DNA from: Candidatus Dormiibacterota bacterium
GTDB lineage: Bacteria; Acidobacteriota; Polarisedimenticolia; Gp22-AA2
Direction of reading: 5' to 3'
Assembly (NCBI GenBank): GCA_035635555.1
Contig: DASQAT010000046.1
Coordinates: 1-64,000 of the forward strand
Length of the DNA: 64,000 nt
A model generated the notes under the pieces. The model did not search any database and had not been told where the DNA came from. It was given only the letters and a program-made list of their open reading frames with translations. The position numbers and the translations under genes were made by a program. Position 1 is the first letter of the stretch, and each line of letters starts with the position of its first letter. Positions 55,389-63,598 of the stretch are shown here, one piece after another.

Positions 55389-57248
55389 GTGTGCGGCATA
55401 GCAGGCATCTTCCGCTTCGACGGCAGACCCATCGACGCGAGCGCGCTCGAGCGCATGAGGATCTCGACGCGGCACCGCGGTCCCGACGACGAGGGTCTTT
55501 GGTCTGAGGGTCCGGTCGGGTTCGCCCATAACCGATTGGCGATCATCGACCTTTCACCGGCCGGGCACCAGCCCATGCGCGACGCCGAGACTGGCAATAT
55601 CGTGGTGTACAACGGCGAAATCTACAACTTCCGCGAGCTCCGCCGCGACCTGGAGTCGGAGGGATATGCCTTCCGCTCGCAGTGCGACACGGAGGTGCTT
55701 CTCCTCGCGTATCGTCGCTGGGGCGCGGCGTGCCTCGAGCGCTTCATCGGGATGTTCGCCTTCGCAATTTTCGACGTCAGCCGCCGCGAACTGTTTCTCG
55801 CCCGCGACCGGCTTGGCATCAAGCCGCTCTACTATTTTGCGGATGCCCGTCAGTTCGTGTTCGCGTCGGAGACAAAGGCGATCCTGCAGGCAGACGGAGT
55901 CGAACCCAGGATCGATCGACACGCACTTCCGGAGCTCGTCGCGTTCCGCTACCTGACCGCGGGCCGCACTCTGCTGCGCGACGTCCGTGAGCTGGAGCCC
56001 GGACACCAGCTCATCGTGAGCGCTACGGGTCTTCGTGCGCAGCGCTGGTGGGAGGTGCCCACCGCTGTCGCGGACCGGCAGCTCACGGCGATCCAATTCC
56101 AGGAGCGGCTGGAGGAGCATCTACAACAGAGCGTCCGTTACCGACTGATCGCCGACGTGCCGGTCGGTTGCGCCCTCTCGGGCGGCGTAGACTCCTCGCT
56201 CGTCACGGCGCTGGCCTGTGAGGCCGCCACATCGACCATGCGATCGTTCACGATTGGCTTTGCGGCAGCCGAGTTCGACGAGCGCCCCTGGGCCCGGACG
56301 GTTGCCCAGCGACTCGGCATCGAGAACTACAGCCAGGTGCTGGGTGAGGAGGAATTCCACGAGCGCCTTCCCCGCTTGACCTGGCATATGGACGAGCCGA
56401 TCAACCATCCGAACTCGGTCGGAATCTGGCTGCTCGCGAGGCTGGCCCGCGAGAAAGTGACGGTGCTGCTTTCCGGAGAGGGCGGCGACGAGCTGCTGGG
56501 CGGATATGATCGCTTCCGGAGACTGCTGCGGCTGCGCCACCTGCGCGCCCGCGTGCCCGGCCTCGCGTGGCTCGCGCCCGTCCTCGCGCGGGTCCTCCGC
56601 GGAAGGGTCGGACGCGCCGCCATCGACCTCTCCCGCGACCCCGACGGCATCATCATCTGGTCGTCCGCCTTTCTCCCGAACAGCTTCGTGCGGACGCTCT
56701 TCGGGAGCGACGGGATCGAGCGCGCGGAGGAGTACCGGCGACCGCTGCTGCGCGCGGCACCGAGCGACGACCCCATCAATCGCCACCTGTACTACGAGCT
56801 GAAGACGTACCTTGTGTCCCTCCTCATGCGCATCGACAAGATGTGCATGGCACACAGCCTCGAGAACCGCGTGCCGCTGCTGGACCACCGTGTGGTCGAG
56901 TACGTCTTCCGCGCTCCCGGTGCGCTCAAGCTGGATCCCAAGCGGGGCAAGATTCCGCTGATAGCGCTGGCGGAGAAGCGCCTCGGCACCGACCTCTTTC
57001 GGCGCCCCAAGATGGGCTTCGGCTTGCCGGCCCCGTTTTTTCGGGGAAGCGGGCAGCGCCACCTTCGCGAGCTCATCGCAAGCCGTTCCTTCCGCGAGCG
57101 CGAGTGGTTCGATCCCCGCGCGCTCGACACGATCCTGCGCGCCTATGAGACGAATCCGGAGCTTTCCGCCGACAGTGTGTGGATTCTGGGGGCGCTCGAA
57201 CTCTGGGCCCGCAATTTCATCGACAACCCGGGGGAGATCGCCGCTTGA
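55389..57248 (+). CDS. asnB: Asparagine synthetase, glutamine-hydrolysing, second copy
   Basis: A 619-residue enzyme with the full architecture. GTG 55389 gives Met-Cys2 (CGIAGIFRFDG), with HRGPDDEGLW, YNGEIYNFRELRRDLE, CDTEVLLLAY and LFLARDRLGIKPLYY in the glutaminase domain. The synthetase domain has VPVGCALSGGVDSSLVTAL, VLLSGEGGDELLGGYDRFRR, and MAHSLENRVPLLDHRVVEY. The in-frame start at 55368 would bury the catalytic Cys, so 55389 is required. It belongs to a glycan-type locus with an asparagine-synthase-like gene before it and glycosyltransferases beyond. It probably amidates a surface sugar or peptide, or supplies asparagine. Confidence 0.93.
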   Translation: MCGIAGIFRFDGRPIDASALERMRISTRHRGPDDEGLWSEGPVGFAHNRLAIIDLSPAGHQPMRDAETGNIVVYNGEIYNFRELRRDLESEGYAFRSQCDTEVLLLAYRRWGAACLERFIGMFAFAIFDVSRRELFLARDRLGIKPLYYFADARQFVFASETKAILQADGVEPRIDRHALPELVAFRYLTAGRTLLRDVRELEPGHQLIVSATGLRAQRWWEVPTAVADRQLTAIQFQERLEEHLQQSVRYRLIADVPVGCALSGGVDSSLVTALACEAATSTMRSFTIGFAAAEFDERPWARTVAQRLGIENYSQVLGEEEFHERLPRLTWHMDEPINHPNSVGIWLLARLAREKVTVLLSGEGGDELLGGYDRFRRLLRLRHLRARVPGLAWLAPVLARVLRGRVGRAAIDLSRDPDGIIIWSSAFLPNSFVRTLFGSDGIERAEEYRRPLLRAAPSDDPINRHLYYELKTYLVSLLMRIDKMCMAHSLENRVPLLDHRVVEYVFRAPGALKLDPKRGKIPLIALAEKRLGTDLFRRPKMGFGLPAPFFRGSGQRHLRELIASRSFREREWFDPRALDTILRAYETNPELSADSVWILGALELWARNFIDNPGEIAA

Positions 57249-57298
57249 GGCGCGGTCTGGCTGTACGCTGCTGAGCTCCACGATTGGCTCGCGTTGCG

Positions 57299-57375
57299 GC
57301 ACGAGTCTGCAAACCATCCCGGGACTGCTCACGACGTTCTTGGTCGGGGGAGTCTACACAAGCCTGCTCGTGGTG
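57299..57375 (+). pseudogene. Decayed fragment of a MurJ/MviN-type flippase gene
   Basis: The translation GTSLQTIPGLLTTFLVGGVY followed by TSLLVV matches the N-terminal region of the intact flippase downstream (GTSLQ, then after 8 residues TIPGLLTTLLGGGIYGSLLVV, encoded at about 62000-62100). At the DNA level the two share long identical runs, such as ATCCCGGGACTGCTCACGACG. Relative to the intact gene the fragment lacks 24 bases in frame and everything before and after, and it runs into a TGA at 57400-57402. It is a leftover of a duplicated or replaced flippase gene. It sits right after asnB and before the promoter of the next gene. Confidence 0.85.
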
Positions 57376-57398
57376 AGGATGGAGTCCCTGCGGCATTG

Positions 57399-57428
57399 TT
57401 GACGGTCCCTCGCAGGCCCTGCTAGGAT
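57399..57428 (+). promoter_or_regulatory. Promoter of the polytopic membrane protein gene
   Basis: TTGACG (57399-57404), an 18-base spacer and TAGGAT (57423-57428), about 115 bases before the ATG. The TAGGAT box and 18-base spacing are the same as for purC. Confidence 0.6.
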
Positions 57429-57541
57429 GCGCGTGAACAGACAAACCCAGCACGGCGCGCAACGATCCGGCGCGCCTTTCAGTCCCGGACGAACCGGCAC
57501 GGCACGGCCGCGACCTCCGGCAGGATCGGGAGGCCGCAAGT

Positions 57542-59338
57542 ATGCTGCCCTCGTGGGGCATCGATCGATTGAAGGTTGGTGCTCTTCCAGTCCTGCTCGC
57601 AGTTTCTTGCTCCGCCGTAATCGGCTTCGCCTTGACGCGGCCGACCATGCCAGCGGGCGTTCACGACAGCGATTCCGCTCTCTACATCGTCGAGGCGATC
57701 TCCCTGGAGCAAACCTCGCCCTGGGACGCGCGGCCGGAGTGGAACACGCTCGTGCGTCTGGCCGTCCTTCCCTGGGGCGGCCTGCATGTCGTCCTGCTCA
57801 AAATCGGCCTGTGGCTTTCCGGCCCGTCCCCCGATCCGTGCGAGTTTCGCGCCGGATCTCTGTACGGGTTCTGGTGCGCGGTTGGCGTGGCCTCGATACT
57901 TATCGCGGCCGTCCTCGGCGGCCTCTTGGCGGGTCGCTGGGGTGCCGTCATGGCCTCCGCGTTCGTCGCGGCGAGTGTTCCCCACGTAAGGATGTACACC
58001 CAATTCAACCAGATTGGTACGACCGCGTTCTTCTCGTTGCTGCTGTTGACGGCCGGCGCCTGGCGGGCGTCGTGTCCCGGTCGCACCAGCAGCGCCATCG
58101 GTCTTGGACTCATTGGCTTCCTCTATCCGTTCGCCGACAACATGGCGCTTGTGATGTGGCTCGCCTTCCCTGTGTACCTCTGGCTTGTCCTGCCGCATCC
58201 CGACCGGCGTGGCTTCGTGAGAGCGATCGCGCCATACGCGATCGGCTCATCCCTGGCGATCGCCGGGATGACCTGCCTGATCGGCCTGAGATGGGCGACG
58301 AGGGCGACCGTCTACGACTGTACGTTGATTCACCTCCTGGGGCGCGCAACGTCGATTGTGTCGCGTCCGACGCACGCACTCCTGGCCGGAGGGACCGCTG
58401 CGGTGACGCTCCGGACGGCGGCTTCGCTCCTCGGAACCGGAGGCGTCGTGGCCGTGGTGATGGCGGCGCTTTACGCCGCAGCACGGGTGCGCCGCCGGCG
58501 TGATCTATGCCTCGTGCCGGTGGCTCTGGCCTGCACTGTCCCGCTGCTGTTCGTGCCGCCCCACGCCACATTGGTCGGCGAGTATCTTCAGCCCGGACTG
58601 CAGCTCGTCCTTCTGGCGACCGGCGTGATCGCCGCCCATCTGTGGTCGACGACCGGGGGCGATGCGAAATGGATCCTGCCGGGCCGGATCGCAAGCGTGG
58701 CGTGTCTCGTTCTGATGCTCCTTTCGGCCCGCGGCGCGGCCCGTTCGGCGAGCCGTTCCGAGGCGGGCGAGACCTGGGCCACTTTGGGCCGGGAGCTGTC
58801 GACCTTGCCGGTCGACACGGTGATCGCCTCCACCACGGAGGAAGAGGTCGGCATCCTCTACACTGGCCGCCGCATCCTGACGCGAAACGACACCCTCCCG
58901 ACCGATCTGGTGCCGTTCTTCGAGGCCTGGCCAGGACGGATCGACTATCTCGTGATCCGACCATCCGATCAGAACCAGTTCGCGGACGTGATCGCGAGGC
59001 ACCGTCTCAGACTGATTGATACAGCCTCGGACGCCGGCCGGGACGAGTGGAGCGTGTTCGGCCTCCCCGCGGGAGGGCCGGGTGGAGGGCGTGCGGTCCT
59101 GTCGCGGGTGGACGCGAACTGCTGGCGACAGCCCTACATCCCCTACTCGTTCGACGCGGGCTGGCGCTACGCTCCCGGCAGCGTCCTGAGAACGTGGAGC
59201 ACGGCGGGCTTTCTCCTGGGTGATCCCCGGCTTTGGGTCGAGTGGTCGCAGGCGACACGACTTCCTTACGCCCGGTTCGCGAAAACGACACCCGTGACAC
59301 AGCCTCCCTCGCTCCCAGCGGCGCCGGGCCCGCCATGA
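57542..59338 (+). CDS. Large polytopic membrane protein, possible GT-C-type glycosyltransferase
   Basis: A 598-residue protein with about ten membrane helices in the first 410 residues and a soluble C-terminal domain of about 190 residues facing the periplasm or cytoplasm. A first-loop acidic cluster, MPAGVHDSDSALYIVEAISLEQTS, recalls the acidic DD/ED motif that GT-C glycosyltransferases carry after helix 1. No family is recognised with confidence. GGGAGG lies 8 bases before ATG 57542. The context (asparagine synthetases, GME-like epimerase, glycosyltransferase, flippase) suggests a polysaccharide role, possibly transfer of a lipid-linked sugar. This is inference; the ligand and topology need data. 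Confidence 0.7.
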   Translation: MLPSWGIDRLKVGALPVLLAVSCSAVIGFALTRPTMPAGVHDSDSALYIVEAISLEQTSPWDARPEWNTLVRLAVLPWGGLHVVLLKIGLWLSGPSPDPCEFRAGSLYGFWCAVGVASILIAAVLGGLLAGRWGAVMASAFVAASVPHVRMYTQFNQIGTTAFFSLLLLTAGAWRASCPGRTSSAIGLGLIGFLYPFADNMALVMWLAFPVYLWLVLPHPDRRGFVRAIAPYAIGSSLAIAGMTCLIGLRWATRATVYDCTLIHLLGRATSIVSRPTHALLAGGTAAVTLRTAASLLGTGGVVAVVMAALYAAARVRRRRDLCLVPVALACTVPLLFVPPHATLVGEYLQPGLQLVLLATGVIAAHLWSTTGGDAKWILPGRIASVACLVLMLLSARGAARSASRSEAGETWATLGRELSTLPVDTVIASTTEEEVGILYTGRRILTRNDTLPTDLVPFFEAWPGRIDYLVIRPSDQNQFADVIARHRLRLIDTASDAGRDEWSVFGLPAGGPGGGRAVLSRVDANCWRQPYIPYSFDAGWRYAPGSVLRTWSTAGFLLGDPRLWVEWSQATRLPYARFAKTTPVTQPPSLPAAPGPP

Positions 59339-59350
59339 GCTCAGCCCAGG

Positions 59351-59359
59351 TGATACAAT
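59351..59359 (+). promoter_or_regulatory. Extended -10 box upstream of the epimerase gene
   Basis: TG-A-TACAAT about 80 bases before ATG 59439, with no -35 box in view. It lies 13 bases after the previous stop, so the epimerase and following glycosyltransferase may have their own promoter. Confidence 0.35.
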
Positions 59360-59438
59360 TTCCTGGAGCATGCGGGGACTCCCCCTGCCGAAGGCCGATA
59401 CAGTACTGCGCGGAATGAGAACCAGGGAAGGGTCACTC

Positions 59439-60422
59439 ATGAAAGACGGACTCATCGTGATTGCGGGCGGGGGCGGGTTCATCGGCGGGCATCTGGTGGC
59501 GAGCCTTCGCAACCAGGGTTTTGCGCGGATCCGAGCCGTGGACATCAAACCCTTCGACGAATGGTACCAGGTGTTCCATGACGTGGAGAACCTTCGCCTG
59601 GACCTGCAGGACAAGGAGAACTGCTACACGGCCTGCAAGGACGCCGTCGAGGTCTATTGCCTGGCGGCCGACATGGGCGGCATGGGCTTCATCGAGAACA
59701 ACAAGGCCCTGTGCATGCTCTCGGTGCTCATCAGCACGCATATGCTCCTGGCGGCCAAGGACTGTGGCGTGAAGCGGTATTTCTACTCCTCGTCCGCCTG
59801 CGTGTACAACGCCGACAAGCAGAGATCCGAGGATGTCGTCCCGCTGAAGGAAGCCGACGCCTATCCGGCCATGCCCGAGGATGGTTACGGCTGGGAGAAG
59901 CTTTTCGCCGAGCGGATGTGCTCGCATTTCCGGGAGGATTTCGGCCTGGAGACACGCGTGGCGCGGTTCCACAACGTCTATGGTCCCTTCGGCACGTGGG
60001 AGGGCGGGCGTGAAAAAGCCCCCGCCGCGGCCTGCCGGAAGGTCATCGAGGCGAAGCGGTCCGGCCGGCACGAGATCGAGATCTGGGGGGACGGCCGCCA
60101 GACCCGGAGTTTCATGTGGATCGACGACTGCATCAAGGGTATCGACCTGATCATGCACAGCGACATCCACGAGCCGCTGAACCTGGGCAGCGACGAGCTG
60201 GTGACGATCAACGGCCTTTACGACCTTGTCGAAGAGATCGCGGGCACCAGACTCCGGCGGGAATACAACCTCAGTGCGCCCAAGGGGGTCAACGGTCGCA
60301 ACAGCGACAACACGCGGATCCAACGGCTCCTGGGGTGGGCGCCCGGCACGGCCCTGCGCGACGGCATGGAGAAGACCTACGCCTGGATTGACGAGCGATA
60401 CGTCCAGAAGTACGGCCATTGA
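59439..60422 (+). CDS. GDP-mannose 3,5-epimerase-like sugar epimerase
   Basis: A 327-residue extended short-chain dehydrogenase. It has the NAD motif IAGGGGFIGGHLVASL, LAADMGGMGFIENNKAL, YSSSACVYNADKQRSEDVVPLKEADAYPAMPEDGYGWEKL (YxxxK), and RFHNVYGPFGTWEGGREKAPAA followed by CRK. The order and wording match plant GDP-mannose 3,5-epimerase, including the catalytic Cys of SSACVY and the Lys of the CRK segment. That enzyme turns GDP-D-mannose into GDP-L-galactose, an unusual sugar donor here. Several bacteria have such enzymes for surface glycans. ATG 59439 has AGGGAAGG 8 bases upstream; an ATG 24 bases earlier is in frame. A glycosyltransferase follows after 38 bases. Confidence 0.88.
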   Translation: MKDGLIVIAGGGGFIGGHLVASLRNQGFARIRAVDIKPFDEWYQVFHDVENLRLDLQDKENCYTACKDAVEVYCLAADMGGMGFIENNKALCMLSVLISTHMLLAAKDCGVKRYFYSSSACVYNADKQRSEDVVPLKEADAYPAMPEDGYGWEKLFAERMCSHFREDFGLETRVARFHNVYGPFGTWEGGREKAPAAACRKVIEAKRSGRHEIEIWGDGRQTRSFMWIDDCIKGIDLIMHSDIHEPLNLGSDELVTINGLYDLVEEIAGTRLRREYNLSAPKGVNGRNSDNTRIQRLLGWAPGTALRDGMEKTYAWIDERYVQKYGH

Positions 60423-60460
60423 GTCGCGGGGCGGTCCGGCGGCCATAAGGAATCGCGTGG

Positions 60461-61624
60461 ATGGACGGGAAGATCATGTTCGTGTCCTGGGGCGTTCCGC
60501 AGGGATGGATGGGAATGTCCGTGGTCACCCGCAATCTCGGCCGGCAGTTCACGGCCGACCAGATGATCATCGTCGGCGAGGAGCCGGACAAAGTGACGCC
60601 GATCGAGTGGAAGGACCCGCTGCCGCAGGTCTTCACGGTCGCCTCCACGATTACCTGGTCCTGCCGGGCTTCCAACTGGTGGCGCAGGCTCATGCTGCCC
60701 GTGATCTGTCTGCGGATGCTGCGGCTTGCCCGGAAGCATGACTGCCGCGCCATCGTGGCGACCTATCCCAACAGCGACTATCTGGTGGCCGGTTACCTGG
60801 TGGCGAAGTGGACGGGGGCGAAGTTCTTTCCCTACTATCACAATTTGTGGGTGGAGAATTGCCGGGGTCCGTCGCGAAAATTCACGGCCTGTCTCCAGGC
60901 GCGCATTTTTGAGCGGTCCACCCACGTGTTTCTCATGAGCGAGGGGATGGCACGGTTCTTCCGCCGGCACTATGGCGGTGTGGAATGCTCGGCGCTGGTT
61001 CACTCCTTCAACGGACCGCTTCCGGCCGACTCGCCACCTCCTCCACCCCAGCGGCCGTTACAGCTGATCACCTGCGGCAACATCAACGATTCCTGCCTGG
61101 ATGCCACGCGCCGGATCTGCCAGGCCGTCGCCCAGACGCCGGACGTGCGGTATACGTTCCTGTCGGCCAGGCCGAGGGCCTATTACGAGTCGATGGGTCT
61201 GCTGACCGACAGGATCGGCTACGACACGGTCCCGGGCGACCAGGTCGTCCAGAGAATGAGTCAGGCGGACATCGCCATCCTCCCGCACGGATTCGTCGGC
61301 AACTATCCGCCGGCCGAATACGAGACGATGTTCCCGACCAAGACGATCGAATTCCTTTTGAGCGGCCGCCCGATCCTGGCGCACAGCCCTCCGGATTCTT
61401 ATCTGACGCATTTCCTCAAAGAGCACGAATGCGCTCTGGTCGTCGACACTCCGGATGTCTCCGCGGTGGCCGCAGCGATCGAGCGCCTGCGCGGCGATGT
61501 GGTCCTGCGACAGAAGCTGGTGCGCCGGGCCCTCCGCGCGGCCAGGCAATTCTCCGCCCCAATCGTGGCGGCGCACTTCCGACAGGTGGTTTGCGGCGAC
61601 TCGGCGCCGGCGGCGGGCGCGTAG
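60461..61624 (+). CDS. Family 4-type glycosyltransferase
   Basis: A 387-residue GT-B-type glycosyltransferase of the GT4 kind. It begins MFVSWGVPQGWMGMSVVTRN, with the acceptor lobe (IVATYPNSDYLVAGYLVAKW, PYYHNLWVENC), and continues into the donor lobe: LQLITCGNINDSC, then MSQADIAILPHGFVGNYPPA and EYETMFPTKTIEFLLSGRPI, whose E-x7-E-like arrangement contacts the nucleotide-sugar. No signal peptide or membrane helix is present. It follows the GME-like epimerase, so the donor may be GDP-L-galactose or a related sugar; that pairing is inference. Confidence 0.86.
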   Translation: MDGKIMFVSWGVPQGWMGMSVVTRNLGRQFTADQMIIVGEEPDKVTPIEWKDPLPQVFTVASTITWSCRASNWWRRLMLPVICLRMLRLARKHDCRAIVATYPNSDYLVAGYLVAKWTGAKFFPYYHNLWVENCRGPSRKFTACLQARIFERSTHVFLMSEGMARFFRRHYGGVECSALVHSFNGPLPADSPPPPPQRPLQLITCGNINDSCLDATRRICQAVAQTPDVRYTFLSARPRAYYESMGLLTDRIGYDTVPGDQVVQRMSQADIAILPHGFVGNYPPAEYETMFPTKTIEFLLSGRPILAHSPPDSYLTHFLKEHECALVVDTPDVSAVAAAIERLRGDVVLRQKLVRRALRAARQFSAPIVAAHFRQVVCGDSAPAAGA

Positions 61625-61712
61625 ATTCCACTCTGGCCGCGGTCCAATATCGCCGTAAAGGCCCCGCGTTTCACATGGACTGAACTAGGACAGCATCTGG
61701 ATTTGGCGGGAC

Positions 61713-61736
61713 GCCAGGCACTATAATCCGCCTGGC
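61713..61736. repeat. Inverted repeat around a TATAAT box upstream of the flippase
   Basis: GCCAGGC (61713-61719) and GCCTGGC (61730-61736), a perfect 7-bp inverted repeat. TATAAT (61722-61727) lies in the loop. The promoter would have its -10 inside the palindrome, so a repressor bound here would block it. There is no clear -35 box. The rest of the 264-base gap (61625-61888) shows nothing else. Confidence 0.45.
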
Positions 61737-61888
61737 TTGAGGCGGGACAGCGTATAGGAATGACGGGACCCGCGCGAGTCTCACGCACCGCCCACGAGGA
61801 TTCTCGACCCGGACATGGGGGTCCCCACGGTGTTTTCCCGACAGGGCCTCCGATCGCGATACCTTCCAACCCTATCCACCCGTAGAGA

Positions 61889-63469
61889 ATGATCCAGACT
61901 CCGAGTGCCTTGCGTTCCGCTCTGACGGTTTCGGCGGTGCGCGTCCTCAACATGCTGTTGTTTCTGGTGCTGGGCGTCATGTCGGCGGCCTACTTCGGCA
62001 CGAGCCTGCAGAAGGACTGCTATCTCATCGCGCAGACAATCCCGGGACTGCTCACGACGCTCTTGGGCGGAGGAATCTACGGCAGCCTACTCGTGGTGCT
62101 GAACGAGATAGGTGCCCGGCGCGGCTCGAACGGGCAGATAGCGTTCACCAGGACGACCCTGGCGCAACTCACCCTGGTCCTCCTGCCGTTCCTGCTCCTG
62201 ACCTTCGCCATCCCGGATGCAATCGTCGGGCTCCTGGCCCCCGGGTTGGGGGGCGAGCGGCTGCAGCTGAGCGGTCGGCTCCTGCAGCTCACGGCCGGTG
62301 GCGCGGTGCTTGCGACGTGCCTCACCGTCACCCGTTGCATGTACGAGACACGCCAGCAGTTCTTCGTCCCCTGCGTGCTCACCTTGCTCGTCCCGCTCGG
62401 CACCATCGTCGTCATGGTGACGTTGGTGGAAAGGGCGGGCATTTTTGTCCTGGCATTGGGGCCGCTGCTGGGGACAGCAGCGGCGGTGGGGCTCCTCCAG
62501 GTCCTGGCGCGGCGCGTCCTGAGGGACCCGACCGGATTCGTGCCGACGCCGGAACGCCCCGCCGAGCGGCGCGAGTGGCGACGCCGGTTCTGGATGTCCC
62601 TCATTCCGTTGAGCATCGGGGCAAACTTCGGGCAGATCAACCTCCTCGTCGACAACGCCTTCGCCTCGTTCCTGCCGGTGGGCAGCATCTCTGCGCTCGG
62701 GTTCGCGTTCGTCCTCGTCTCGAACCTGCGGCTCCTGACGGTCGGCTCCATCGACTTCATCGCGCTTCCGAGGATGGCCGGGGCCACCCTGCGGAGCCCG
62801 TCCGAGCTGCGGGAGACCGTCCGTTGGACCATGCGCCACATGGTCCTGATCACCGCACCCTTCACGGCCGGTGCTCTGGCCTTCGGCGTGCCGATTGTGC
62901 GCATGCTGTTCCAGCGCGGAAAGTTCACTCCGCAGGATACGGTGAGCGTCGCGGTGCTCCTGGCCTTCTACGCCCCCGAGCTGACGCTGACGGGGATGGT
63001 CGCGGCCCTGACGATGGTGCTCCTCGTCCGCAAGCGCTTCGCTCTGCTGGCCTGGACATCCGGCGGCGCGATCCTTGCCAACGCCCTTCTCGATTACATC
63101 CTCATGGGGCTCTTCGGCGTCAAGGGCATCGCACTAGCCACGTCCTGCACCAGCCTTTTGCACGTGCTGCTCCTCGTTCCGTTGATTCGCGGGGAAGTGT
63201 CGGGCCTCCTGGGTGCGGACGACCTGCGATTCCTGCTCAAGATCTTCGTCTGCGCGGCGAGCATGGCCCTGCTCACCCTGGGCTGGGCCTGGGTCTTCGA
63301 GCATCTGGTGGACCCCACGTGGGAGATGGGGCGTGCTCTCGAGGTCGGCGTCGGCCTGGCCCTGGGAGCCATCGCCTACGCCGTCCTGCTCTTCCTGGCC
63401 GATGTCGCGGAGGCGCGCGACCTTCTCATCAGAACCGTCGGTAGAATCCCCTTCCTGGTCCGGCGGTAA
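61889..63469 (+). CDS. MurJ/MviN-type lipid-linked oligosaccharide flippase
   Basis: A 526-residue multi-helix protein of the MOP flippase superfamily, with 13-14 membrane segments. Hallmarks are VRVLNMLLFLVLGVMSAAYFGTSLQKDCYLIAQTIPGLL at the start and the central SIGANFGQINLLVDNAFASFLPVGSISALGFAFVLVSNL, followed by the loop VPIVRMLFQRGKFTPQDT. True MurJ flips lipid II; this gene lies in a glycan cluster and may instead flip a lipid-linked repeat unit (Wzx-like role). A nearby decayed copy of part of the gene lies at 57299-57375. ATG 61889 follows a 264-base gap. It converges with the glycosyltransferase at the window end. Confidence 0.87.
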   Translation: MIQTPSALRSALTVSAVRVLNMLLFLVLGVMSAAYFGTSLQKDCYLIAQTIPGLLTTLLGGGIYGSLLVVLNEIGARRGSNGQIAFTRTTLAQLTLVLLPFLLLTFAIPDAIVGLLAPGLGGERLQLSGRLLQLTAGGAVLATCLTVTRCMYETRQQFFVPCVLTLLVPLGTIVVMVTLVERAGIFVLALGPLLGTAAAVGLLQVLARRVLRDPTGFVPTPERPAERREWRRRFWMSLIPLSIGANFGQINLLVDNAFASFLPVGSISALGFAFVLVSNLRLLTVGSIDFIALPRMAGATLRSPSELRETVRWTMRHMVLITAPFTAGALAFGVPIVRMLFQRGKFTPQDTVSVAVLLAFYAPELTLTGMVAALTMVLLVRKRFALLAWTSGGAILANALLDYILMGLFGVKGIALATSCTSLLHVLLLVPLIRGEVSGLLGADDLRFLLKIFVCAASMALLTLGWAWVFEHLVDPTWEMGRALEVGVGLALGAIAYAVLLFLADVAEARDLLIRTVGRIPFLVRR

Positions 63470-63598
63470 GGAGCTGTCCGGAGACTTGGTAGATGCAAGC
63501 CGCTGGCCCGCGCTCCTCTACCGCCTCGCGCTCCAGGGAATCGATGTCCCGGCCACGGTTCTCATGGGCTTGGTCAAGTCGGACCTCGGCGTGCGGCC

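Noticed and set aside
63470-63598. An extra small gene between the flippase and the last glycosyltransferase
   Set aside because: The open frames there are short, have no start with a ribosome-binding site and match nothing; treated as a convergent spacer.
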